This document shows, piece by piece, positions 16,167 to 23,205 of a stretch of DNA of 64,000 nt (position 1 is the stretch's first letter; each line of letters starts with the position of its first letter). Under the pieces are notes generated by a model, which saw only the letters and a program-made list of their open reading frames with translations, made no database searches and was not told the origin of the DNA. Location: assembly GCF_029714945.1 (NCBI RefSeq), contig NZ_CP121634.1, positions 1,633,001 to 1,697,000 of the forward strand, read 5' to 3'. The position numbers were made by a program, and so were the translations under genes. The DNA is from Bradyrhizobium sp. CIAT3101. GTDB lineage: Bacteria > Pseudomonadota > Alphaproteobacteria > Rhizobiales > Xanthobacteraceae.

Positions 16167-16370
16167 ATGAGGGACGAATTCAGGGCGATGGTAAGCGGAT
16201 GGTTCGGCGACGACGCCGTCGCGCTCGCGACGCGACTGCAGGCCATCGAAAACTGGCTTGCGCGCAACAGCGGAGCGAGCCAAGCGGACGACGACGAGCG
16301 CAAGACCGTCGAACTGATGGCGAAGCGCCTTGCGCTCCTCGCAGGAACGTATCAAGACGTCATCCGGTAG
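16167..16370 (+). CDS. Small hypothetical protein
   Basis: A 67-residue helical protein (MRDEFRAMVSGWFGDDAVAL at the N terminus, later DERKTVELMAKRLALLAGTY). The ribosome site is weak (CGGCGAG). The next small gene follows after 15 bases with a strong site, so the two are probably co-transcribed. No domain recognised. Confidence 0.45.
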   Translation: MRDEFRAMVSGWFGDDAVALATRLQAIENWLARNSGASQADDDERKTVELMAKRLALLAGTYQDVIR

Positions 16371-16385
16371 GATGGAGGACATTTC

Positions 16386-16544
16386 ATGCGCAGGACGAAC
16401 TCGACGTCGCCGGATACTCAATCGGACCAGGACATAACCGACGTTCTCAGGCAGATGGTCCGCGAAGATATCGCGGAGCAACGGCAGACCGTCGAAAGGC
16501 TGCTTCGCAAATTGGATCCGCGGATACCTCCGAAACTGAACTAG
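16386..16544 (+). CDS. Microprotein (52 residues)
   Basis: A 52-residue basic, helical peptide (MRRTNSTSPDTQSDQDITDV, later REDIAEQRQTVERLLRKLDP). GGAGGA lies six bases before the ATG, one of the best ribosome sites in this region, which supports real translation despite the small size. Follows the 16167 gene by 15 bases. Confidence 0.5.
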   Translation: MRRTNSTSPDTQSDQDITDVLRQMVREDIAEQRQTVERLLRKLDPRIPPKLN

Positions 16545-16574
16545 GTCTGCCACCTTACCCCGATCGCCCGTCTC

Positions 16575-17177
16575 CTATTCCCGCGTGCGGCGAAGCGCGT
16601 CCCTGAGTGTCTCCCTTTCGGCTTCCCAGCGCGCGTCCTCGGCCTCTATCCGCTTCTCGACATCGCGCCGCTCGGCGTCGAGCGCCTCGGACCTTTCTTC
16701 GTGCTCCCGTTGCGCGGCGTCCAGCGCCGCCTGGGCTTTGTCGACCAGCTTCTCGCGCCTGGCGCGCTCCTTCTCCCATGCCGCCTCCTCCTTGCGACGT
16801 TCGACGTCCCGCCGCTTCTGCTCGCGCTCGAAAGCCGCAGCGGCCTTTTGCGAATCCTCGACGCTGGCCTTGGGAGCCGCTCGTCGCTTCGGCTCCGGAC
16901 GGCGGCTCTTCTTGGGCTTGGCTCCTTCGTCCACGTCCGGCAGGTCGGCATGTTCGGCGAACCGCCCGCTGGAGCCGGCAGGCCGCTTCAGGACCACGCC
17001 GGGTTTCGCCATGGTCGCGGCGACGACGTCTGGATCCTCGGTCTCCGTGGCGTGTCCTTGGTGAAAGAGGTTGCTGCCGGCACACCACGCCTCCAGCGCG
17101 GCCTTCATCGAAGGCGCGGCGATCGCGAGGTCGTAAAATCCGAGCGAGGTCTGGTAGGTCTTTAGCTTTCGCGGCAC
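16575..17177 (-). CDS. Hypothetical protein with long charged coiled coil
   Basis: A 200-residue protein. The N-terminal 60 residues are ordered (MPRKLKTYQTSLGFYDLAIA, then AALEAWCAGSNLFHQGHA). The rest is a highly charged coiled coil rich in Lys, Glu, Arg and Ala (EREQKRRDVERRKEEAAWEK). Such proteins are sometimes annotated TolA-like because of composition, but no TolA membrane helix or C-terminal domain is present. The N-terminal part is the informative piece: many rhizobial proteins share it and it is not characterised. Convergent with the small genes at 16167-16544. Confidence 0.6.
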   Translation of the reverse strand: MPRKLKTYQTSLGFYDLAIAAPSMKAALEAWCAGSNLFHQGHATETEDPDVVAATMAKPGVVLKRPAGSSGRFAEHADLPDVDEGAKPKKSRRPEPKRRAAPKASVEDSQKAAAAFEREQKRRDVERRKEEAAWEKERARREKLVDKAQAALDAAQREHEERSEALDAERRDVEKRIEAEDARWEAERETLRDALRRTRE

Positions 17178-17325
17178 CTGAGTTCACCTGCGCGACGGGG
17201 AAACGCCAGTGTAACACGCGGCGTAGCGCCCGGCAGGTCCGACCGCCACTGGTCGACTTCTCTTGATCGCCGATTTGTCGAAAGTTGCTCACCTCCGCTA
17301 CTCGTCCGCCAGTGGCGCGGGAATC

Positions 17326-17475
17326 CTAAGCGACCCCCGCTCCAAGAAGCCGCAGGGCCGTCTCGATCTTCGCGAGCAGCGCCTGGATTTCGGTTCTTTC
17401 GTTGGGTCCGGGCTCTGCCTCGAGGCGCTCCAAAAGCTGTCTCTTCTGTTCCGTGAGTTTCGCGATCGCAGACAT
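17326..17475 (-). CDS. Small helical hypothetical protein
   Basis: A 49-residue protein (MSAIAKLTEQKRQLLERLEA, then RTEIQALLAKIETALRLLGA), one long amphipathic helix. GGGAG lies seven bases before the ATG at 17475. A strong 11-bp hairpin separates it from the DUF1236 gene upstream, so it may be expressed at a lower level by read-through. Confidence 0.5.
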   Translation of the reverse strand: MSAIAKLTEQKRQLLERLEAEPGPNERTEIQALLAKIETALRLLGAGVA

Positions 17476-17492
17476 ATGGTACTCCCTTGATC

Positions 17493-17518
17493 GGAAGGGC
17501 CGCGCGGGCGGCCCTTCC
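17493..17518 (-). terminator. Strong hairpin after the DUF1236 gene
   Basis: GGAAGGGCCGC (17493-17503) and GCGGCCCTTCC (17508-17518) form a perfect 11-bp stem with a four-base loop. On the minus strand it follows the DUF1236 gene but no T-run follows, so it may be an attenuator or RNA-stability hairpin rather than a true terminator. Confidence 0.45.
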
Positions 17519-17544
17519 TTCTCAAACAAGCCCTCTCGGTACGG

Positions 17545-18678
17545 TCAGTCGATCTCTTCGATCACGCGGCGCTCGCGCGGCTCGACGATGTAGGTGTGGC
17601 TGTCGCGGTTGATGTACCGGTACTCCCGCAGCGTCGGCGCGTCGCGATAGACTTCCTCGGGGAAAGTCTCGACCTCGACGCCCTCGGGCACGCGCTCGCC
17701 GGTCCGGATCTCGGTACGGACCGTGCTGCCGGTAGTCACGTGCTTCTCGCGCTCGACCGGGCGCGCCTTCGCGTGCTTCCGGATCACCTCGCGGTCGCGA
17801 TCGCTGAAGGTGGTCTTGCGCTCCTCGCTGCGGGCGGGCGCTGACGCCGTGGACCTACCGGAATACGGCAGCGTGGCGACGATCTTGTAGCTGGACGGCT
17901 CGACGATGACGATCTCATCCTTCACGACGACGAAGTCGTAGCCGCGGTATTGCGGGACGATCTCGACGACGTCGGCCGGCAACTGCTGCAGGCGAACGTC
18001 GCGCGGAACGACGGTGCCGACGGACACCGAGAAGTTCACGCTGGTGAGCGGTCTCACGTCTAGACGCGCGATCGACTGGCTGACGCGGGTGCGCTGCTGG
18101 TCGTTGATGTTGACCGACGCGTTCACGTTGGTCGACGAACGGTCGGCATTGTTCTGCCGGTCGTCGGTTCGCTGCGCGGCATTGGTGGAGTTCGAGCCGG
18201 TCTGGTTCTGCTGCGCCTGATTGCTGCCCGTCGCCGGCGGATTGGCCGACTGGGTCTGGCCGCTGGAGGGCTGGCTGGTCTGGGCCTGGTTCGATGGCGG
18301 ATTGGTGGTGTTGGTCTGCGCCTGGCTCGGCGAAGTCGAAGTTGCCGGCGCCTGCGACGTGCTGGTGTTGCTGCCGGAACCCGTCGACTGACCCGCGGCG
18401 CTCTGGTTGGAGGTCGAAGGGGCCTGCGTCTGCGCCGAATTTGTCGACGAAGGATTCGAAGTCTGGGCGGAGCCGGTCGGCGTCGTGCTCGACGTCGACG
18501 GACTGGTGGTCGACGCGGACGGCGCGTTCGTCGTCGCAGGCGTCGAAGTCGACGTCGTAGAATCCTGCTGACGCTGCGCCGACGGGGCGGTTGTCGAAGT
18601 GTTCGTCGAAGATTGGGCCAAAGCCGAAGTAGCGATAGCGACGAAGGCGGTGGTCGCCAACAAAATACGTTTGTTCAT
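17545..18678 (-). CDS. Secreted DUF1236 protein with Ser/Thr/Gln-rich linker
   Basis: A 377-residue protein. A clear signal peptide (MNKRILLATTAFVAIATSAL, cleavage after AQA-like ALAQ) is followed by about 150 residues of low-complexity Ser/Thr/Asn/Gln/Pro repeat. Two folded parts follow: RVSQSIARLDVRPLTSVNFS with a first DUF1236-like unit ending IVEPSSYKIV, and a second (VPEGVEVETFPEEVYRDAPT) ending TYIVEPRERRVIEEID. The VEP-xx-RxVxxEI ending is the DUF1236 hallmark. Periplasmic or surface location is expected. CAGGAGG precedes the ATG, and an EcfG-type promoter lies 30 bases upstream. Function unknown. Confidence 0.75.
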   Translation of the reverse strand: MNKRILLATTAFVAIATSALAQSSTNTSTTAPSAQRQQDSTTSTSTPATTNAPSASTTSPSTSSTTPTGSAQTSNPSSTNSAQTQAPSTSNQSAAGQSTGSGSNTSTSQAPATSTSPSQAQTNTTNPPSNQAQTSQPSSGQTQSANPPATGSNQAQQNQTGSNSTNAAQRTDDRQNNADRSSTNVNASVNINDQQRTRVSQSIARLDVRPLTSVNFSVSVGTVVPRDVRLQQLPADVVEIVPQYRGYDFVVVKDEIVIVEPSSYKIVATLPYSGRSTASAPARSEERKTTFSDRDREVIRKHAKARPVEREKHVTTGSTVRTEIRTGERVPEGVEVETFPEEVYRDAPTLREYRYINRDSHTYIVEPRERRVIEEID

Positions 18679-18707
18679 CTGAACCTCCTGAAACATGGGT
18701 GCCCATC

Positions 18708-18732
18708 AACATTCCATGGTGTCAGCGGTTCC
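18708..18732 (-). promoter_or_regulatory. EcfG-type stress promoter
   Basis: On the minus strand GGAAC (18732-18728), 17 bases, GTT (18710-18708), matching GGAAC-N16/17-cGTT apart from the weakly conserved first base. The -10 part lies 30 bases before the DUF1236 ATG at 18678. Confidence 0.55.
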
Positions 18733-18834
18733 AAATCGGGAATTAGCGGCAATCCGTTTCGTTTAGCAATATTCGATTGCGCGAAAATTGCATCGAGGCG
18801 GCTTCGGAGGTCGCGCCGGATTTCGGGAAAAAAA

Positions 18835-18859
18835 GGAACTATCAGCCTTCCCTCTCGTT
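18835..18859 (+). promoter_or_regulatory. EcfG-type stress promoter (perfect)
   Basis: GGAAC (18835-18839), 16 bases, CGTT (18856-18859), a perfect match to the EcfG consensus. It lies 39 bases before the ATG of the small exported protein at 18898 and is divergent from the promoter at 18708. Confidence 0.65.
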
Positions 18860-18897
18860 TCCGTGATTACTTGATCACTACTGGAGGAGAAAGCATC

Positions 18898-19125
18898 ATG
18901 AAGAAACTGATCGTGTGCGGCGCTCTCGCCGCTTTCGCTCTTGGTACCCAGGCCGCAAGCGCCGCGGAGTTCTACATCGTGCGCGACGCGACCACGAAGA
19001 AGTGCACCGTCGTCGACAGCAAGCCGACAACGACCACCACCACGGTCGTAGGCGACGGCGTGTACAAGACCAAGGTCGAGGCGGAATCCGCAGTGAAGAC
19101 CACGAAGATCTGCACCGAGCAGTAA
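18898..19125 (+). CDS. Small exported hypothetical protein
   Basis: A 75-residue protein with a signal peptide (MKKLIVCGALAAFALGTQAA, cleavage near ASA-AE). The mature part of about 52 residues (EFYIVRDATTKKCTVVDSKP) has two cysteines that could form a disulfide and a Thr-rich strand. GGAGGAG lies eight bases upstream. The perfect EcfG promoter predicts induction by general stress. The family is widespread in Bradyrhizobium and uncharacterised. Confidence 0.7.
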   Translation: MKKLIVCGALAAFALGTQAASAAEFYIVRDATTKKCTVVDSKPTTTTTTVVGDGVYKTKVEAESAVKTTKICTEQ

Positions 19126-19177
19126 CCGAAGGGCCGCCAGGTCCTTCCGATAAAATTGAGGAATGAAGGAGAACGTC

Positions 19178-19258
19178 ATGCCCGTCGTCTTGTTGTGGGC
19201 CGTCCCCGCAGTCATCTTCGTCGGCGGTGCCGGATATTTCCTGGTTCACATGCACTGA
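19178..19258 (+). CDS. 26-residue single-helix membrane microprotein
   Basis: MPVVLLWAVPAVIFVGGAGY followed by FLVHMH: a single membrane helix with a short His-containing tail. GAAGGAG lies six bases before the ATG and a good intrinsic terminator follows 17 bases after the stop, so this frame is the last gene of the 18898 unit. Function unknown. Confidence 0.5.
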   Translation: MPVVLLWAVPAVIFVGGAGYFLVHMH

Positions 19259-19275
19259 ACCGGTTGACGCCGGAG

Positions 19276-19310
19276 CGGCCCGCCGGGAAAAACCCAGCGG
19301 GCCGTTTTCT
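19276..19310 (+). terminator. Intrinsic terminator
   Basis: CGGCCCGC (19276-19283) pairs with GCGGGCCG (19297-19304), extended by GGG/CCC inside the loop, and is followed by TTTTCTT. It ends the 18898-19258 transcript. Confidence 0.75.
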
Positions 19311-19460
19311 TCGGATGGACGCATCCGCTTTTTAGCCCTTCGACCACGAAGCGCAGCGCCATGACGATCGCGGCGGACGCGAGACAGGCGATCGCCAGCA
19401 AAGTCCAGTAAGGCCTGGTGCTTCAGCGAGCCACCCGCGCAACGAACGTCTTGAGCCGCG

Positions 19461-19670
19461 TCAGCATCCCTCTCTAGGAAGACGGTCGAGATACGCTATC
19501 CCGAAGTTCGCGAGTTCTTCGGAGTCGCTTCGTCGCTCTTCCCATCTCCTCTGCAGATGACGTTGCAGCAAGCAGTGCCGATCATCTCGCGCATCGACGT
19601 CGGGGTGACGCGAGCGGTATACCGTCCACGCCGTTTCCGCAGCCGTCTTCAACACTTCATCGTCGAACAT
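19461..19670 (-). CDS. Small hypothetical protein
   Basis: A 69-residue acidic/basic mixed protein (MFDDEVLKTAAETAWTVYRS, later LANFGIAYLDRLPREGC). The helical composition is typical of uncharacterised rhizobial proteins. No strong ribosome site is seen; an ATG at 19700 is an alternative start. Confidence 0.45.
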   Translation of the reverse strand: MFDDEVLKTAAETAWTVYRSRHPDVDARDDRHCLLQRHLQRRWEERRSDSEELANFGIAYLDRLPREGC

Positions 19671-19754
19671 TTTCGGGCCGCCGCATTGCTGTCGACGCAA
19701 ACTCCATGCGCAGGCGAAAGTTTCCGGTTTTTCCCGATCGATGCGCGGAGGCGT

Positions 19755-20156
19755 TCACGCCTTCGCCCTTGCTTTTTCGCGTGCCGCGCGGCGGCGTTGC
19801 AGGCGCCTGCTTCGGGCGCCCTTTGTCCAGGCGAGGAGCCTTGGAGTGGCCTTCTCGGAGGCGGGGATTTCGGCGGAAGCGCCTAGCTCCGCCTTCGCTT
19901 CGACAGGCCTTGCTTCCATGAAGTCGAGCACCGCGCGTCCCGTATCGGTGATCCGCCATCCGCCGTTCAAGCGCTCGACGAGTCCTTGCGAGAAGAGGTC
20001 GAGATCGGGGGCGCGGGCGGCAAGGCGGCGAGTTCTGTCCGCCCACTCGCGGCCGCTGGTGGCCAGGATGGCCATGTCCCGCTTGAGATCCGCCATGACG
20101 GCGAACCCGTCGGGATAGCTGACGAGGATCTTGAGCACCGTGACCTGGAAGTTCAC
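19755..20156 (-). CDS. Hypothetical protein with winged-helix-like core
   Basis: A 133-residue protein starting at GTG 20156 (VNFQVTVLKILVSYPDGFAV) with AGGA about eight bases upstream; the longer frame from 20264 is not protein-like. The core (LKRDMAILATSGREWADRTR, SQGLVERLNGGWRITDTGRA) resembles small winged-helix proteins in which a helix pair is followed by a GGWRITxxGR wing. The tail is a basic, Lys/Arg/Ala-rich extension. Similar proteins are common and unnamed in Bradyrhizobium. DNA binding is an inference. Confidence 0.55.
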   Translation of the reverse strand: MNFQVTVLKILVSYPDGFAVMADLKRDMAILATSGREWADRTRRLAARAPDLDLFSQGLVERLNGGWRITDTGRAVLDFMEARPVEAKAELGASAEIPASEKATPRLLAWTKGARSRRLQRRRAAREKARAKA

Positions 20157-20189
20157 CCGTGTCCTGCCTTGTCGAATGCCGCCGCCGCA

Positions 20190-20214
20190 GCAACTATTGC
20201 CTATTTTTCCCGTT
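20190..20214 (+). promoter_or_regulatory. EcfG-like promoter, one mismatch
   Basis: GCAAC (20190-20194), 16 bases, CGTT (20211-20214), one base off the consensus. The -10 part lies 34 bases before the ATG at 20249, as for the other candidates. The 17 bases at 20196-20212 recur exactly at 21658-21674. Confidence 0.45.
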
Positions 20215-20248
20215 AACGGCCGGGGCACGCAATGAGAAAGGAATTCCG

Positions 20249-20665
20249 ATGAAGAAGATTGCAATGTCGGCGCTCATGGTCGGCGCACTCGGTCTGGCTT
20301 CGGTGGCCACGACGTCTCCCGCCGAAGCTCGCTGGCGAGGTGGTGGCTGGGGCCCTGGCATCGCGGGTGGCCTGGTCGCAGGTGCCGTGATCGGCGGGCT
20401 TGCGTCCTCGGCGTACGGCTGGGGCCCCGGCTACGGATATTACGGCGGTCCCAGCTACTACGGCGCCGGCTATTACGGCGGCCCGTACGCCTACGATGAC
20501 GGGTACGACGAACCCTATCGCTGGGGCGGCGGCTACACCACCACCTACTACAGCGCGCCTGTCTCCTACGGCTACCGCTATCGACGCGTCGTGCGACCCG
20601 CGTACGCCTACTACGGCGGTTCCTATCCGGTGGTTCGGCATCGCTGGCATCGTCACCATTGGTGA
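20249..20665 (+). CDS. Exported Gly/Tyr-rich protein
   Basis: A 138-residue protein. A signal peptide (MKKIAMSALMVGALGLASVA) is followed by a glycine-zipper-like stretch (IAGGLVAGAVIGGLASSAYG), then a Gly/Tyr/Pro-rich domain and an Arg/His/Trp-rich tail (RHRWHRHHW). The His-rich end may bind metal. Secreted or outer-membrane-associated location is expected. AAGGA lies six bases before the ATG. Function unknown; such proteins are common in rhizobia. Confidence 0.7.
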   Translation: MKKIAMSALMVGALGLASVATTSPAEARWRGGGWGPGIAGGLVAGAVIGGLASSAYGWGPGYGYYGGPSYYGAGYYGGPYAYDDGYDEPYRWGGGYTTTYYSAPVSYGYRYRRVVRPAYAYYGGSYPVVRHRWHRHHW

Positions 20666-20684
20666 ACCTGTCGGTCCGACGCAG

Positions 20685-20725
20685 AAGAGGCCGCGCTCCG
20701 CAAGACGCGGCCTCTTCCTCTTCTC
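20685..20725. terminator. Intrinsic terminator between convergent genes
   Basis: AAGAGGCCGCG (20685-20695) and CGCGGCCTCTT (20706-20716) form a perfect 11-bp stem followed by a pyrimidine-rich run. It serves the plus gene ending at 20665 and possibly the minus gene ending at 20726. Confidence 0.65.
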
Positions 20726-21145
20726 TTACCATTCGGCTGAAAACGTGTCGCGCCGGTCGAAGGCAAGCTGCCGCTCGGGTGCTCTTTTCGACAGCTTAGC
20801 AAGGCGCTTGGGGCGTGGACGGGGCGCTCCGGAGACGCGTATCGGCTGCTCTTTCTTGGCCTCCCGAAGAGGCGCTGCGGGCGCGGCGGCCATGGCTTCG
20901 CGTACAAGCTGCTGCGACCGTTCAGCCGCCGGATCGGCCTGCGCGATGGCTGAAACGTCGGACCGCGGACGCGTATCGAAGACGATCTTGTCGGGAAGCC
21001 TTCTCGCCGAGGCAATCCGGATGATGGTTCTGTCCGGGTCGGCCGCCGCCACGCGTTCGACGGGAGCCGGCAGATATCGGTCGGCCGCGAAGAGCAACGC
21101 CAGCAGCAGCGCGCCGACGAAAGCGAAGTATCGGATGATGGGCAT
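20726..21145 (-). CDS. Membrane-anchored hypothetical protein
   Basis: A 139-residue protein with one N-terminal hydrophobic helix (IIRYFAFVGALLLALLFAA) and a Pro/Ala/Arg-rich, probably disordered periplasmic tail (IRVSGAPRPRPKRLAKLSKR). It ends FDRRDTFSAEW. The layout matches small Bradyrhizobium proteins of unknown role. No strong ribosome site before ATG 21145 (GGAGGAATCAAC-like sequence is further upstream). Confidence 0.55.
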   Translation of the reverse strand: MPIIRYFAFVGALLLALLFAADRYLPAPVERVAAADPDRTIIRIASARRLPDKIVFDTRPRSDVSAIAQADPAAERSQQLVREAMAAAPAAPLREAKKEQPIRVSGAPRPRPKRLAKLSKRAPERQLAFDRRDTFSAEW

Positions 21146-21235
21146 GGACGGCCGCTTGCGGGAGGAATCAACACTCGGCGGGCGCCGGATTGATGTCGGG
21201 GCGGGCCGTCCGTTCGGCGACCCGCCCCGAAGGAC

Positions 21236-21580
21236 TCAGTCGATCTCCTGAACGACCGTGCGGGTCGACGGGTCGACCAGCATCACGCGTTCGCCGGAGT
21301 AGACGTAGCGATACCTGGTGAGCGATGGACCCCAATCGGCGGGCACGGCTTCGAGTTCGACCTCGCGCGGCACCGGCTGGCCGATCACGATCTTTTCGCG
21401 GCTCTCGACCGGGCGGATCTTGTGTTCGGTCACGTAGGTGCGGATCTTGGTGCGGTATTCCGGTTCGATCTGGACCGCGGCGGTATGACCTGTGCCGGTG
21501 GTGGTGACGACCGTGGATTGTGCCATCGCACCGGTCGAGATCAGCGCGGCGGCCGCGCACGTCAGCAACAGCTTCTTCAT
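21236..21580 (-). CDS. Secreted DUF1236 protein
   Basis: A 114-residue protein. Signal peptide MKKLLLTCAAAALISTGAMA, then a single DUF1236 domain: YRTKIRTYVTEHKIRPVESR, VPREVELEAVPADWGPSLTR and the ending VDPSTRTVVQEID. It is a minimal form of the protein at 17545. The ATG at 21580 is preceded by GGGAGACATTC; the frame from 21634 adds no signal. An EcfG-type promoter lies 36 bases upstream. Periplasmic, function unknown. Confidence 0.75.
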   Translation of the reverse strand: MKKLLLTCAAAALISTGAMAQSTVVTTTGTGHTAAVQIEPEYRTKIRTYVTEHKIRPVESREKIVIGQPVPREVELEAVPADWGPSLTRYRYVYSGERVMLVDPSTRTVVQEID

Positions 21581-21615
21581 GAATGTCTCCCTGTCCGCAA
21601 CATGCGGCATGCGAG

Positions 21616-21640
21616 AACACGCGGATGGTGGCAAGGTTCC
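21616..21640 (-). promoter_or_regulatory. EcfG-type stress promoter
   Basis: On the minus strand GGAAC (21640-21636), 17 bases, GTT (21618-21616). The -10 part lies 36 bases before the DUF1236 ATG at 21580. Confidence 0.55.
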
Positions 21641-21845
21641 AGATTTGCGGCAGACCGATTGCCTATTTTTCCCGGCGAATGCATTTGCTCGCAGCCTCGG
21701 CGTACTGCGGCCGCTGTCGGAGGAAGGAGCGATCCGGATGATTCGGGACTTGCGTTCTTAGAGCGCTTCGCCCGTCTTCCGTTAGGACGATACCGAACCA
21801 ATGGTGCGTGCCCGGCGTTCCTGTCGCGTGAATCGAGGATCGTCG

Positions 21846-22473
21846 GTGCAGGATAAGACAAAATCGGTCGTGCGGGTGCTGGTTGTTGACGCCCATCCTG
21901 TCGTCACGACGGGATGCCGCGCGCTGTTCGCATCGGACCGTTCCGTCGAAATCGAGGAGGCCTTCGACGCGAAGACGGGTCATCAGGCGTACCTGCAGCA
22001 GCATCCGGACGTGACCGTCGTGCACCTGAGGCTTCCCGACCTGACGGGCTTCGAGTTGACGCGCCGGATCCGCAAGGACGATCCCGGCGCGCGGATCGTG
22101 ATGCTCAGCGTGAGCGAGGATCCGGCTTTCGTGGTGCGCGCCGTCGAAATGGGCATTCAAGGATACGTCTCAAAGAGCGACGATCCAACATCCTGGCCGA
22201 GGCGATACGGAAGGTTGCAGCGGGCGGGCGCTTCGTATCGCCTCGCTTGGCCGAAGCGACGACCTTCGCCGGGGCTGAGATCAAAGCCAGCCCGTTGACA
22301 CGGATGAACGCGCGCGAACTCGAAATACTCAGGCTGCTGGGGGGTGACAGGATAGCGGAAGTGGCATCCGAACTCGGCATCTCCTACAAGACCGTCGCGA
22401 ACGTCACTTTGGCGCTCAAGACGAAGCCACTCGGACCTGGTCAGGGGTGGCGGTCGAGATCGACCTGCACTGA
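21846..22473 (+). pseudogene. NarL/FixJ-type response regulator, two frameshifts
   Basis: The receiver domain starts at GTG 21846 (VRVLVVDAHPVVTTGCRALF) and runs in frame to YVSKSDDP. Near 22190 the frame is lost; the next frame carries ILAEAIRKVAAGGRFVSPRL and the LuxR-type HTH (NARELEILRLLGGDRIAEVA, then SELGISYKTVAN). Near 22425 a second shift restores SGVAVEIDLH before a stop at 22471. The phosphoacceptor Asp expected in VVDLRLPD is His (VVHLRLPD). The gene is doubly inactivated, and the receiver may have lost phosphorylation first. Confidence 0.75.
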
Positions 22474-22545
22474 CAGTGCAGCCGACAGCGCTCGCTTCAC
22501 GCAACTTCCAAGCCTTGCTGCACGCGCTCAGTGTGTTCCAGCATC

Positions 22546-22570
22546 GGAACATTCGCCATTTTATCCCGTT
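22546..22570 (+). promoter_or_regulatory. EcfG-type stress promoter (perfect)
   Basis: GGAAC (22546-22550), 16 bases, CGTT (22567-22570), a perfect match. The -10 part lies 33 bases before the PRC-barrel ATG at 22604. Confidence 0.65.
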
Positions 22571-22603
22571 GGATGGGTCCATTACGAAATGAGGAGTTCG
22601 GAT

Positions 22604-22999
22604 ATGAAGAAAAATCTTGCAATCGGATGTCTGCTGGCCGCGACGACGGCGACCGGGGCCTTCGCTGCCACCACTGTGCTGACAGCGGCGCCGACGGAAA
22701 GCTGGACTGTGACAAACTACTACAAGCAGGCTGTTTACGATCCGAAGGAGAGCAAGATCGGCGACATCGACGACGTCCTCGTCGACAAATCGGGCAAGAT
22801 AACGGGACTCGTCATCGGGGTGGGCGGATTTCTCGGCGCGGGCGAGAAGGACGTCATCGTGCCGTTCAACGCCGTTAAGACCGCGAAAAAGAACGACAAG
22901 TGGTGGTTGACCCTCGACGAAACCAAGGACGACCTGAAGGGCGCCCCGGGCTTCAAGTACGATCGGGCCAGCACCACTTGGGTGCCGGAAAAGAAGTAA
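22604..22999 (+). CDS. Exported PRC-barrel domain protein
   Basis: A 131-residue protein. Signal peptide (MKKNLAIGCLLAATTATGAF, cleavage near FAA), then a PRC barrel of about 80 residues: QAVYDPKESKIGDIDDVLVD, KSGKITGLVIGVGGFLGAGE and KDVIVPFNAV. The IGVGGFLGxGxKDVxVPF segment is diagnostic for the rhizobial periplasmic PRC group. GAGGAG precedes the ATG at 22604, which is favoured over 22589. A perfect EcfG promoter upstream makes it a likely general-stress gene. Confidence 0.8.
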   Translation: MKKNLAIGCLLAATTATGAFAATTVLTAAPTESWTVTNYYKQAVYDPKESKIGDIDDVLVDKSGKITGLVIGVGGFLGAGEKDVIVPFNAVKTAKKNDKWWLTLDETKDDLKGAPGFKYDRASTTWVPEKK

Positions 23000-23205
23000 C
23001 TGGACATCGCGGAGGGCGAATGCGAGCGAAGCGCTCGCTCTCCGATCCAGGCGTGGAAATCTCGGTTTGTGCCCCCGCCGCCAATAAAATCCATGAGAGG
23101 CAGCTTCTCGATATAATCGATGCAATGAGGGAAGCTCGGCAGGAAAATAGAGCGGTGCGTGAACCGATCACCGGAGCCACTTGTTTCGTGGCGGAGGTTC
23201 TGCCG

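Noticed and set aside
16575..17177. Considered as TolA
   Set aside because: Only the charged coiled-coil composition is shared; there is no N-terminal membrane helix and no TolA C-terminal domain.
21914..22999. 361-codon frame that joins regulator HTH and PRC-barrel sequence
   Set aside because: It fuses a frameshifted response regulator tail with a separate gene that has its own signal peptide, ribosome site and promoter.
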